A stretch of DNA of 64,000 bases, from NCBI RefSeq assembly GCF_025717515.1, contig NZ_JAJIRN010000004.1:1-64000 (forward strand), in the 5' to 3' direction. Under the pieces are notes generated by a model. The model was not told the origin of the DNA. It did no database searches and worked only from the letters and a program-made list of their open reading frames with translations. The first letter of the stretch is position 1. The number at the start of each line of letters is the position of its first letter. Source of the stretch: Roseateles oligotrophus (lineage in GTDB: Bacteria > Pseudomonadota > Gammaproteobacteria > Burkholderiales > Burkholderiaceae_C). Position numbers and translations under genes: made by a program. Of this stretch, positions 1 through 7,991 are shown piece after piece.

Positions 1-120
1 CTTGCCGGCCCGACTCTCGGCGAAGTCGTAGACGACGATGCAGCGGTTCTCGAATTGACCCGTGCAGTAGCTCCACAGATAGGCCCGGTGCGTTTTGCCA
101 GCACCGGGGTCAAGCATGGC
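1..120 (-). pseudogene. IS66 transposase remnant (partial, runs off left edge)
   Basis: The minus strand reads about 40 codons without a stop: MLDPGAGKTHRAYLW near 81-117, then VVYDFAESRAGK up to the edge. This matches the central DDE region of IS66-family transposases just after the usual DETP motif (family knowledge). Upstream of about 122 the similarity stops, so the fragment has lost its N-terminal half; the C-terminal part may continue outside the window. It faces the opposite way from the tnpB-like gene next to it, so the element is rearranged and probably dead. Confidence 0.7.
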
Positions 121-258
121 CACACACCCCAGGGTGGAAACTATTGGACGCTGTTTACCCTGGGAATCTGGAAAGTTTTGCACGCTGTTTCACAGGAAAG
201 GTCGGCAGCCGCTCCGTATCCGTCCGGCCAACCCATCTTGAATCAGCCCATCCGGTCT

Positions 259-564
259 GTGAGTATTCCGGTCGTGGACATGCGCGGCGGCGCTGAGGCC
301 GCATTGGCGCGGGTGGTCCATGTCTTCGGCCCCGCGCGGCCTCACCACGCCTATTTGTTCGCCAACCGCCGCGTCAATCGAATGAAGGTGCTGGTGCACG
401 ACGGCATCGGGGTGTGGCTGGCGGCGCGGCGATTGAACGTCGGCAAGTTCGTTTGGCCGCAGGAAGGCGATACGTTGGCTCTCACTCGCGCGCAACTGGA
501 TGCCTTGGTGTTGGGCCTGCCGTGGCAGCGCATCGGTGAGGCCGGCGTTATCAGGGTTTTGTAG
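259..564 (+). CDS. tnpB: IS66-family accessory protein TnpB (probably a decayed copy)
   Basis: The C-terminal 80 residues carry the TnpB signature: RPHHAYLFANRRVNRMKVLV, then GVWLAARRLNVGKFVWP and a closing LPWQRIGE. TnpB is an accessory protein of IS66 transposition. The N-terminus is abnormal: the usual start region is replaced by sequence with no family resemblance, and only the DMRGGAEAALARVV segment lines up. I took GTG at 259; GTG 274 and ATG 280 are alternatives. In an intact IS66 the tnpB and transposase genes point the same way; here they diverge, so this is an inverted or recombined remnant at the end of the polysaccharide island. Confidence 0.7.
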   Translation: MSIPVVDMRGGAEAALARVVHVFGPARPHHAYLFANRRVNRMKVLVHDGIGVWLAARRLNVGKFVWPQEGDTLALTRAQLDALVLGLPWQRIGEAGVIRVL

Positions 565-647
565 TTAGGAAGTAGGTCAAGACCTTCAAGGCCCGCTGCA
601 AAAAAACCAAGTCATTTTGGTCATGGCAGCACCGCCGCAGGCAGGGC

Positions 648-2633
648 TTATCCATAGGTGCCGGTGATGTTCAGTTCTACAGGGATCTGCACAAAGCCAG
701 AGTTCAAGGCCGTCATCTCAGCTGAAAGGCTGTACTCGGGCACCATGCGCTGCAGTTCCGCCAGCATCGCCCTCGCGCTGCCCCGATCACTGGCCAAGCG
801 CAGGGCACTCAACATAGCGTCCAAAGCTATCGGCTCTATGAAACGCTCATGCGCACGCAAGATGCGAGGGTGTTCGCTGAACGCGGCCCCCTCACCAATG
901 AGCAACTCCTCAAACAGCTTTTCGCCTGGCCGCAATCCAACGCACTGAATTTCAATCTCGCCCATCGGCCTATCTGCGGTCTTCTCCGTCAAGCCGGACA
1001 AGCGAATCATCGTGCGAGCCAAATCGATGATTTTCACGGGTTCGCCCATGTCGAGCACAAACACCTCACCACCTTTGGCCATCGCACCGGCCTGTATCAC
1101 TAACTGAACGGCCTCGGGAATGAGCATGAAATATCGAATGATGTCGGGATGGGTGATGGTGATGGGGCCACCTTCCCGAATCTGCCGCCTGAACAAAGGC
1201 ACCACGGAGCCTGAAGAGCCCAGCACATTGCCAAACCGCACCATCGCAAAACAAGTGCGTGCACCGACCCGTTGCGCGGCCGCTTGAAAGATCAACTCCG
1301 AAGCCCGCTTTGAGGCCCCCATGACATTGGTGGGTCTGACCGCCTTGTCGGTGGAGATCAAAATACACATCTCCACGTCACCATCGGCGGCAGCCCTCGC
1401 CACATTGAGCGTTCCAATGACGTTGTTGCGCAAGCCTTCCCGCAAGTTGGCTTCGACCAGCGGCACATGTTTGTAGGCCGCAGCATGGTAAACGGTCTGA
1501 ATGCCATGCCTGCGTATCGTCTCCCTCAGCAACACCTCATCAAGCACCGAGCCCAATACAGCTTGCACTTGCTCAGCTTGGGCCATTTGCTGCAGTTCTT
1601 GATCGATGCTGTAGAGCAAATACTCGGAATGATCGAGCAGCACCAAGCGCGCGGGGCCTTGCGTCAGAATTTGTCGGCAAAGCTCACTGCCAATCGACCC
1701 GCCAGCACCGGTGACCAAGACGCACTTGCCTTCGATGTTTCGCGCAAGCAAGCCATGGTCCGGCGGCACGGACTCACGCCCAAGCAGATCCATCACATCA
1801 ACTTCGCGGATGTCAGAAACCCGCACCTGACCCGATACCAAGTCAACCAGACCGGGCAGCATCTTGACCGGCAAACCCGTGCCTTCTAGGCGGGTGATCA
1901 AACGCCTTCGTTCGGCAGCGGCCATCGAGGGAATCGCAACCACAATCTGCTGCACATCGAGTCGTCGCAGCGCTTCGGCGAAGGCTGCGGGAGAGTAGAC
2001 CTTCATGCCAGCCACGGTCTTGCCAAACAACTCGGCTCGGTCGTCGAAGAAGCAAACCGCTTTGTACTCCGGGCTGAATTTCATGCTCAATGAGAGCTGC
2101 ACACCGGCACTGCCGGCCCCATAAATGGCCATTCGTATTCTGGGGCGACCATCGAAACGCATTGCTTGTCGCAAGATAGCCCGGGCGAAAAACCTCGACA
2201 GGATCACATAGAGGGACGCCGTGAACCAAAAGATCAATACCGAAGACCGAGGCACGGCGCGATAGTCCAGCACATTCGCCAAGGTAAAGACCAACACAAC
2301 CACGATCGCCAAGGAAAGGCAGCTGACCCACACCACCAGCAGGTCCATGTAGCGCACCACCGAGCGGTACAAGCCTGCCGCACCGAGCACCGGCAAGCTC
2401 AGCAGTGCGAAAACAATTTGAGCGCCCAGAGCTTTATCGAGTGCCGGCTCCACGGAACCGTAACGAAGCACCACGGCTGCGATCATGCACAAGGGCAAGA
2501 ACAAGGCATCTGCGCCAATCATCACCCACATCTTGGTGTTTGGATGCAGTGAGACCAGCTCTGTAACCAGCCGCCGACCTAGCCCCGGGGCTTGGCGCTC
2601 GGGCGGAGTGAGCTTTGATTCAGTGGCTAGCAT
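648..2633 (-). CDS. Membrane-bound NDP-sugar 4,6-dehydratase, WbpM/PglF/FlaA1 family
   Basis: 661 aa. Four predicted membrane helices (about 35-57, 70-90, 97-120, 128-150) precede a first Rossmann domain (GAGSAG at 172-177) and a C-terminal SDR dehydratase domain starting with VLVTGAGGSIGSE near 305. The active-site region reads STDKAVRPTNVMGASKR (427-443), with Met in place of the usual SDR Tyr and Lys442, as known for this family. Members convert UDP-GlcNAc to UDP-4-keto-6-deoxy-GlcNAc on the inner membrane. It is the last gene of the island and overlaps the upstream aminotransferase by 14 bp. With that aminotransferase, the PglD-like and the PglC-like genes it forms a bacillosamine/QuiNAc4NAc-type set (inference). 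Confidence 0.88.
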   Translation of the reverse strand: MLATESKLTPPERQAPGLGRRLVTELVSLHPNTKMWVMIGADALFLPLCMIAAVVLRYGSVEPALDKALGAQIVFALLSLPVLGAAGLYRSVVRYMDLLVVWVSCLSLAIVVVLVFTLANVLDYRAVPRSSVLIFWFTASLYVILSRFFARAILRQAMRFDGRPRIRMAIYGAGSAGVQLSLSMKFSPEYKAVCFFDDRAELFGKTVAGMKVYSPAAFAEALRRLDVQQIVVAIPSMAAAERRRLITRLEGTGLPVKMLPGLVDLVSGQVRVSDIREVDVMDLLGRESVPPDHGLLARNIEGKCVLVTGAGGSIGSELCRQILTQGPARLVLLDHSEYLLYSIDQELQQMAQAEQVQAVLGSVLDEVLLRETIRRHGIQTVYHAAAYKHVPLVEANLREGLRNNVIGTLNVARAAADGDVEMCILISTDKAVRPTNVMGASKRASELIFQAAAQRVGARTCFAMVRFGNVLGSSGSVVPLFRRQIREGGPITITHPDIIRYFMLIPEAVQLVIQAGAMAKGGEVFVLDMGEPVKIIDLARTMIRLSGLTEKTADRPMGEIEIQCVGLRPGEKLFEELLIGEGAAFSEHPRILRAHERFIEPIALDAMLSALRLASDRGSARAMLAELQRMVPEYSLSAEMTALNSGFVQIPVELNITGTYG

Positions 2634-3864
2634 TGAAGATCACTGTACGCACGACATCGATTGCCCGTTGGATCGACTGATCCGAAAGGCTTGGGTGAAC
2701 CAAAAAAGCAAGACTCGTCTCACCGAGCTCACGCGCCACGGGCAGCCGCGCCGACGGGCCCCAGCCTCGATCCACGAAGGCTTTTTCAAGATAGATTTCA
2801 CTGCAAGAGCCTACCGAACACGTCACCCCCGCAGCGTTGACCTCCGCATTGATGCGATCCCGACTCCAACCCGGCGCCAAACACTCAGGGCGAACAAAGG
2901 CATAGCACCTGTAATTGGCATGGCCCACGCCTTCTGCCACGGTCGGTACGCGCAAGCCCGGCAACCCACGCAGTCCCGCCTCAAGGGTCTCGGCCAGATA
3001 CCGCCTACGGGCGGACCACGCTGGCAGCTTGGCCAGTTGCATACGGCCAACGGCCGCCTGCATCTCAGTCATGCGGAAATTACTGCCAAAAGACTCACTC
3101 AACCAACGAAAGCCCGGCGGATGCTGGCGGTTGAAAACAGCATCGAAACTTCGGCCAATGTCCTTGTAAGACCACGCGCGTTGCCAAGCTGCTTCGTCAT
3201 CCAAGACCAGCATGCCCCCTTCGCCACAGGTCGTGATGATCTTGTCTTGGCAAAAGCTGAATGCGGCCGCATGTCCAAATGATCCGACCGGACGGCCTTT
3301 CCAAGTTGCACCATGGGCCTGCGCGCAATCTTCGATGACGACCAAGCCATGCTCCTGCGCCAGCGCCATGATCTCGTCCATCGGGCAGGGCCAACCCGCC
3401 AGATGCACGACCATGATGGCCCGCGTGGCCGGCGTCAAAGCTGCGCGCAAGGTCGCAGCGGTGACGACCTGACTATCACGGTCCACATCGGCGATCACCG
3501 GCCTGGCACCGCGCAACACCGAGCAGCCTGCCGACGCAATATAGGTTCGAGCGGGCGTCAGCACATCGTCGCCGGTGCCGATACCAAAAGCGTACAGAGC
3601 CAATTCAAGCGCGAGCGTGCCATTGGCCACGGCGATGCCATGCCGCCGTTGAGTGGCCGCCGCATACTCCTGTTCAAACGCTCGACCCTCCCCGCCCGTC
3701 CAATAGTTGACCCGTCCACTGCGCATGACCTCGGCCACCTTGGCAACCTCGTCCTCTGCAAAAAATGGCCAATGCTCGGATGCGGTGGCCATCCCCGCCG
3801 GCGGCAGATTTTGTTTGGGCGCCGCCAAGTCCGAATTCCGAAAAACAGCTACTTTATTCAGCAT
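2620..3864 (-). CDS. DegT/DnrJ/EryC1/StrS-family sugar aminotransferase
   Basis: 414 aa, the normal size for PLP-dependent sugar aminotransferases. The family core is visible: NGTLALELAL (phosphate-binding region), VIEDCAQAHGA, and the Schiff-base Lys208 in SFCQDKIITTCGEGGML. Placed directly before a UDP-4-keto-sugar dehydratase and after PglD-like acetyltransferases, it most likely aminates the C4 keto sugar, as PglE does (inference). The first ATG at 3864 overlaps the TGA of the upstream reading frame by 7 bp, so the genes are probably translationally coupled. An ATG at residue 25 (MATASEHWPF) is a possible alternative start. Confidence 0.85.
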   Translation of the reverse strand: MLNKVAVFRNSDLAAPKQNLPPAGMATASEHWPFFAEDEVAKVAEVMRSGRVNYWTGGEGRAFEQEYAAATQRRHGIAVANGTLALELALYAFGIGTGDDVLTPARTYIASAGCSVLRGARPVIADVDRDSQVVTAATLRAALTPATRAIMVVHLAGWPCPMDEIMALAQEHGLVVIEDCAQAHGATWKGRPVGSFGHAAAFSFCQDKIITTCGEGGMLVLDDEAAWQRAWSYKDIGRSFDAVFNRQHPPGFRWLSESFGSNFRMTEMQAAVGRMQLAKLPAWSARRRYLAETLEAGLRGLPGLRVPTVAEGVGHANYRCYAFVRPECLAPGWSRDRINAEVNAAGVTCSVGSCSEIYLEKAFVDRGWGPSARLPVARELGETSLAFLVHPSLSDQSIQRAIDVVRTVIFNASH

Positions 3865-4262
3865 AGTTTGTTCATTTTTTTGGCTGGTACGCCAACCACG
3901 GTGATCCCAGAGTCAACGTTGCGAATGACTACCGCGCCTGCGCCGACAGTGGCAGCGGCCCCTATCATACAAAGAGGCAAGATGGTCGCTCCGATACCGA
4001 TCCAGGCTGCCGCACCGACTTTGACCGCGCCACCCAACAAAGCCCCCGGGCAAACATGCGCACCATCGGAGATTTCGCAGTCATGTTCAACCACCGCCCT
4101 TGTATTCACAATCACAGCGTCGCCAAGTCTACAGTCCGGATTGAGCACCGCTCCAGCACACACAACCGTACCTACGCCGATCTTCGCTGAGGGGCTAATG
4201 ATGGCATCTTGCCAGACTCCGAAAACGGCTATTTGTTGTCGAGTTGCATAGGCCGAGCCGGA
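3858..4262 (-). pseudogene. 5'-truncated NeuD/PglD-type acetyltransferase (left-handed beta-helix half only)
   Basis: The frame is open from a stop at 4263-4265 down to a TGA at 3858 and encodes hexapeptide repeats (IGVGTVVCAGAVLNPD, ISDGAHVCPGALLGG, VGAGAVVIRNVD) and the family ending GVPAKKM. These are the C-terminal helix turns of NeuD/PglD acetyltransferases. The N-terminal sugar-nucleotide-binding half is absent, and the only conventional start is a GTG at 4163, which would give 101 aa. The frame overlaps the stop of the complete acetyltransferase upstream. It is best read as the tail of a second acetyltransferase left by recombination; whether the helix-only product is made is unknown. 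Confidence 0.65.
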
Positions 4263-4888
4263 TTACCCACAACGGTTGCGCCAGGTGCGACGTTTTTTGT
4301 AACAACAGCCCCCATTCCGACTACAGCGCCACGCCCTATAACTAAAGGTTGGCCGGGCTTCCCTTGCCGCAAAATAGCGCCTGTCCCTATGTATGCATGG
4401 TCTTCGATCACAACGTTACCATTGCACTTCACGCCCGGGGCAAAGGTTACGAAATCGCCAATTACACAGTCATGCGCTACGTAACTGTAAATATTGGCAT
4501 GAAACTGTCGGCCTACTTTTATATTACTGGTCAAGGTCACAAACGGGCTTAATACTTCTCCAGGGCCAATCGCCACCTCATCCATTACCACCACGTTGAG
4601 CGCCCGCACAGAAAAAAACTCGACTTTATCATTCAAGCAACGCGCAGCCAGTACTTCTCGAATAGAGCTATTGGCAATTGCCAGACAAACATGATGAGAA
4701 ACCGCCGATTCACTAAGCCACTCAGCATAGCTAAGTACGCGATGACCATTCATCTGAGAGGCGGGCGGGTTGTCGTCAACAAAAACCAAGTCCCAAGGCT
4801 GCTCCATGGTTTGGTGTAGCTGCTGGCGCATAAGGGGTAATACTTCACGACCAAACCCGCTGGCTCCAAAGATGGCAAATCGCTTCAT
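4229..4888 (-). CDS. NeuD/PglD-family sugar O/N-acyltransferase
   Basis: 219 aa, full family length. The N-terminus FAIFGASGFGREVLPLM is the nucleotide-sugar-binding alpha/beta domain; residues about 95-210 are hexapeptide (left-handed beta-helix) repeats ending in GATVVGNPARPM. PglD uses acetyl-CoA to N-acetylate the 4-amino group made by PglE; this is the likely role here because the gene lies between a PglC-like transferase and an aminotransferase/dehydratase pair. O-acetylation of another sugar cannot be excluded. ATG at 4888 is chosen since the Rossmann-like motif begins right after it. An 84-bp spacer separates it from the PglC-like gene. Confidence 0.82.
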   Translation of the reverse strand: MKRFAIFGASGFGREVLPLMRQQLHQTMEQPWDLVFVDDNPPASQMNGHRVLSYAEWLSESAVSHHVCLAIANSSIREVLAARCLNDKVEFFSVRALNVVVMDEVAIGPGEVLSPFVTLTSNIKVGRQFHANIYSYVAHDCVIGDFVTFAPGVKCNGNVVIEDHAYIGTGAILRQGKPGQPLVIGRGAVVGMGAVVTKNVAPGATVVGNPARPMQLDNK

Positions 4889-4972
4889 AATTTACTCTCT
4901 GTAAACTCGCTAATCGATGCAACTAAGTCAGCTACCACCCGCAGCCGCGTGCACCCATGACAACGAGGCGAC

Positions 4973-5569
4973 TCACCTTGTACTGGAGCCAGTGAATGGA
5001 TTGGCGGTCTCGACACCCGGTGCAGAGATACCGTCTCGGCGCAACACCCGCTGAAACGTCAGCAAAAGTATTCTGACATCCAAGCAAAACGACCGGTTGT
5101 CGACATACCACACGTCGAGTTCAAACTTTCTCTCCCAGCTGATGGCATTACGCCCGTTCACCTGAGCCCAGCCGGTGATGCCAGGGCGAACCTCGTGCCG
5201 GCGAGCCTGCTCGGCTGAGTACAAGGGCAAATACTCCATCAAGAGTGGCCGCGGACCCACAAAACTCATGTCGCCTTTGAGCACATTCCACAATTCAGGA
5301 AGTTCATCCAGGCTGGTGGCGCGCAGAAAACGACCATAGGCAGTGAGGCGTACGCCGTCGGCCAATAACCGCCCATCCGGCCCACGTTCGTCTGTCATGG
5401 TTCGGAATTTGAACATCTCGAAGGGCTGGCCGAATCGCCCTGGGCGGGCTTGCCGAAAGAAGACCGGGCTACCGAGCTTGCGCCGAATCTGCCACATCAA
5501 AAAAAGCAGGGGCAAGCAAAGTAGCAGCAGCGCAAGGGTGGCCAAAAAACAATCAAGAATTCGCTTCAT
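4973..5569 (-). CDS. Small initiating phosphoglycosyl transferase (PglC/WcaJ catalytic type)
   Basis: 198 aa. One hydrophobic re-entrant helix (about 4-26) is followed by the bacterial sugar-transferase core: FKFRTMTD, the catalytic Asp88-Glu89 dyad in TSLDELPEL, MSFVGPRPL and VRPGITGWAQVNGRN. Such monotopic enzymes transfer a sugar phosphate from UDP-sugar to undecaprenyl phosphate and start repeat-unit synthesis at the inner membrane. The small size matches PglC (diNAcBac-1-P transferase), and the genes downstream could supply that sugar (inference). It is one of two initiating transferases in the window; the other is at 29197-30690. Confidence 0.88.
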   Translation of the reverse strand: MKRILDCFLATLALLLLCLPLLFLMWQIRRKLGSPVFFRQARPGRFGQPFEMFKFRTMTDERGPDGRLLADGVRLTAYGRFLRATSLDELPELWNVLKGDMSFVGPRPLLMEYLPLYSAEQARRHEVRPGITGWAQVNGRNAISWERKFELDVWYVDNRSFCLDVRILLLTFQRVLRRDGISAPGVETANPFTGSSTR

Positions 5570-5621
5570 ATTTAGCTAGCTAGCAAAATTTCGATACAAA
5601 TTGGCAGCCAAAAACCCCAGA

Positions 5622-6857
5622 CTAACACGAACTATTCCCGGCGGCCAAACGCGCAAATATCGTTCCGAATTTAGCCACACCAACCTGCAAGGCTAGGTTA
5701 TTTGAGTAATAACTCTTGCCTCGACCACCCATTTCCTCCAAATCATCCAAAGGCATCGACGCAAACCGGTCCGCAGCAGATGCCAATGCTTCGGCATTTT
5801 CTGACTCGACCACTAGCCCGCAGTCCGCCCTGGTCACTAGCTCTGCAGCATCCCCCTCAACTGCCATTAATAATGGCTTACTTACCGCCATATAGGCTTG
5901 AGTCTTAGAGGGGATGGTGACTTCGAACAGCGGATCTTTACGCAAATGTACAAGCAACACATCTGATGCCTCCAAAAAAACGCCAACTTCAGCCATTGGC
6001 ACAGGAGGGAAGAAAACAATATTTCGCAGAGATAACTCTTTGGCTTTAAATTCAAGCCTCTCCACATCAACCCCGCCACCCAACATAACAAAAGTCACAC
6101 GCGACTGACGAGCCTGTAACAAAGCAGCAGCATCCAAAACAGAGTCGAGCGCCTGCGCCCGCCCCATATTCCCAGCAAAAACAATTCGAAAACGCTCATT
6201 TCCAGGAAAGTTGCTAGGGATATTTCCTTTTGGAGCGGACAAGGCTGTCTCATCGGCCCAGTTGTAAATCACATCCACCTTGGAAGAACTGACTCCACGC
6301 TGCTCTAACAGAGTTTTAAACCCTGGGGACAAAACTACAATATGATCCACTCGCCGATAGACCCACTTGCAAACCAACTGGACAACGTTCAATGCGCGCG
6401 CGCTGCTAACCATGCCTGTAGAACGCAAGGTGTCGGGCCACATATCCTGAATATCATACACAACCGGGACGCCGCGAAAAAACCGCACCAAACTAGCAAC
6501 AACACCCACAGTTAAAGGTGGATGATAGGCATAAATAACATCCGGTCGTTTTGCCATAAACAAGCCATAGAGCAACGCGGAAAAAGAAAAGCTGACGTAA
6601 TTCACTACTCTTTTAAGCGCCGAAGGGCCGTGATTTGGGTACAACGGCACGCGCGTCACCTGTATGCCATCGACAATTTCTCGCCGCAACATACTAACCC
6701 GATAACCCGGATAAATTTTCCCGCCTGGGTAGTTAGGAAACCCAGTTACCACTTCAACATCAAAGCCCTGCCGAACCAACTCACGAGCAAACACCAGGCC
6801 TTTGAATGTCGGCTCTGGATCAAACCACTGCGTCAACAGAAGTATCCGTATCGGCAT
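5622..6857 (-). CDS. wbuB: Glycosyltransferase family 4, WbuB-like (probable L-FucNAc transferase)
   Basis: 411 aa, GT-B fold. N-terminal domain begins RILLLTQWFDPEPTFKG and contains GFPNYPGGKIYPGYR; the C-terminal donor domain carries FAGNMGRAQALDSVLDAA and a late acidic segment. The gene lies 3 bp behind wbjD, the same position as wbuB behind fnlABC in E. coli O26-type clusters, where it is thought to add L-FucNAc to the lipid-linked acceptor. The assignment of donor sugar rests on this context. Product is cytoplasmic/peripheral, with a hydrophobic patch (about 85-105) that may touch the membrane. Confidence 0.8.
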   Translation of the reverse strand: MPIRILLLTQWFDPEPTFKGLVFARELVRQGFDVEVVTGFPNYPGGKIYPGYRVSMLRREIVDGIQVTRVPLYPNHGPSALKRVVNYVSFSFSALLYGLFMAKRPDVIYAYHPPLTVGVVASLVRFFRGVPVVYDIQDMWPDTLRSTGMVSSARALNVVQLVCKWVYRRVDHIVVLSPGFKTLLEQRGVSSSKVDVIYNWADETALSAPKGNIPSNFPGNERFRIVFAGNMGRAQALDSVLDAAALLQARQSRVTFVMLGGGVDVERLEFKAKELSLRNIVFFPPVPMAEVGVFLEASDVLLVHLRKDPLFEVTIPSKTQAYMAVSKPLLMAVEGDAAELVTRADCGLVVESENAEALASAADRFASMPLDDLEEMGGRGKSYYSNNLALQVGVAKFGTIFARLAAGNSSC

Positions 6858-6860
6858 ACC

Positions 6861-7991
6861 TTAGTACCTTCTCCAAACTACGCGATTGACGTAATCCGTA
6901 TAACTATGAATCACGCGAAGTACTTTGTCAGAAACATTCGGCACACTATAATCTTGCACTTGGCGAATACATCTTTTCTCGCCTCGCGACTGATTTTTTA
7001 AAATCTCTAAGGCCTGGCGGATTCGCTCAACATTTAGTCCCACCATCATGACCGACCCCTCCTCCATACCCTCCGGACGTTCATGTGCCTCGCGCAAATT
7101 GAGCGCTGGAAAGTTCAAAATAGACGATTCTTCAGTAATAGTGCCGCTATCCGACAGCACAGCACAGGCGCGCATCTGCAGATTCACATAATCATGGAAC
7201 CCGAGTGGCTTTAACAAGCGAACTTGGGGATGAAAACTCACACCCTTGGCGGTGATTCTTTTCTGGGTGCGCGGATGAGTTGACACGATGACCGGCAGAC
7301 CATGGTCCTCCGCCAACGCATTGAGCACTTCGCACAATTTTGCGAAATTCGCATCAGAATCAATGTTCTCCTCGCGGTGAGCACTGATGACGAAATAACG
7401 ATTTGCTTCCAAACCCAGACGCTGCAGCGCATCTGAGGTCTCGATCTGGGGCCGATAGTGACTTAACACCTCAAACATCGGACTGCCAGTTTTGATCACC
7501 TGATCAGGCGGCAGTCCTTCACGCAACAGATACTCGCGGGCGATATCGCTGTAAGTGAGGTTGATGTCGGCAGTGTGATCAACGATGCGGCGGTTGGTCT
7601 CCTCAGGCACGCGTTGATCAAAGCAGCGATTGCCGGCTTCCATGTGGAAGATAGGGATCTTGCGGCGCTTGGCGGGAATCACGGCCAAGCAGCTGTTGGT
7701 GTCGCCGAGCACCAGCATGGCTTCAGGCTGGGTTTCTTCCAGGGCCTTGTCTACCGCAATGATCAAGTTGCCAATGGTTTGGGCCGCATTGCCGCCGGCA
7801 CTGTTGAGGAAGTAGTCGGGCTTGCGCACCCCCAGGTCGTCAAAGAAAACCTGGTTGAGCTCGTAGTCATAGTTCTGGCCGGTGTGCACCAGCACATGGT
7901 CGCAATGTTCATCCAAACGGGCCAGTACGCGTGACAAGCGGATGATCTCGGGGCGGGTGCCGACGACGGTGACGACTTTTAGCTTCTTCAT
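6861..7991 (-). CDS. wbjD: UDP-N-acetylglucosamine 2-epimerase-like enzyme WbjD/FnlC/CapG
   Basis: 376 aa. Typical non-hydrolysing 2-epimerase motifs: VVTVVGTRPEIIRLS at the N-terminus, VLVHTGQNYDYELNQ, HMEAGNRCFDQRVPEE, SAHREENID and LSDSGTITEESSIL. In the L-FucNAc pathway the WbjD step epimerises C2 of UDP-2-acetamido-2,6-dideoxy-L-talose to give UDP-L-FucNAc. The specific assignment comes from its position after wbjB and wbjC. Its ATG overlaps the wbjC stop by 4 bp (ATGA), so it is translationally coupled. No second 2-epimerase of this family was seen in the window. Confidence 0.9.
   Translation of the reverse strand: MKKLKVVTVVGTRPEIIRLSRVLARLDEHCDHVLVHTGQNYDYELNQVFFDDLGVRKPDYFLNSAGGNAAQTIGNLIIAVDKALEETQPEAMLVLGDTNSCLAVIPAKRRKIPIFHMEAGNRCFDQRVPEETNRRIVDHTADINLTYSDIAREYLLREGLPPDQVIKTGSPMFEVLSHYRPQIETSDALQRLGLEANRYFVISAHREENIDSDANFAKLCEVLNALAEDHGLPVIVSTHPRTQKRITAKGVSFHPQVRLLKPLGFHDYVNLQMRACAVLSDSGTITEESSILNFPALNLREAHERPEGMEEGSVMMVGLNVERIRQALEILKNQSRGEKRCIRQVQDYSVPNVSDKVLRVIHSYTDYVNRVVWRRY

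Noticed and set aside
5570-5590. TAGCTAGCTAGC palindrome upstream of the PglC-like gene
   Set aside because: Too short and isolated to support a regulatory or recombination site.
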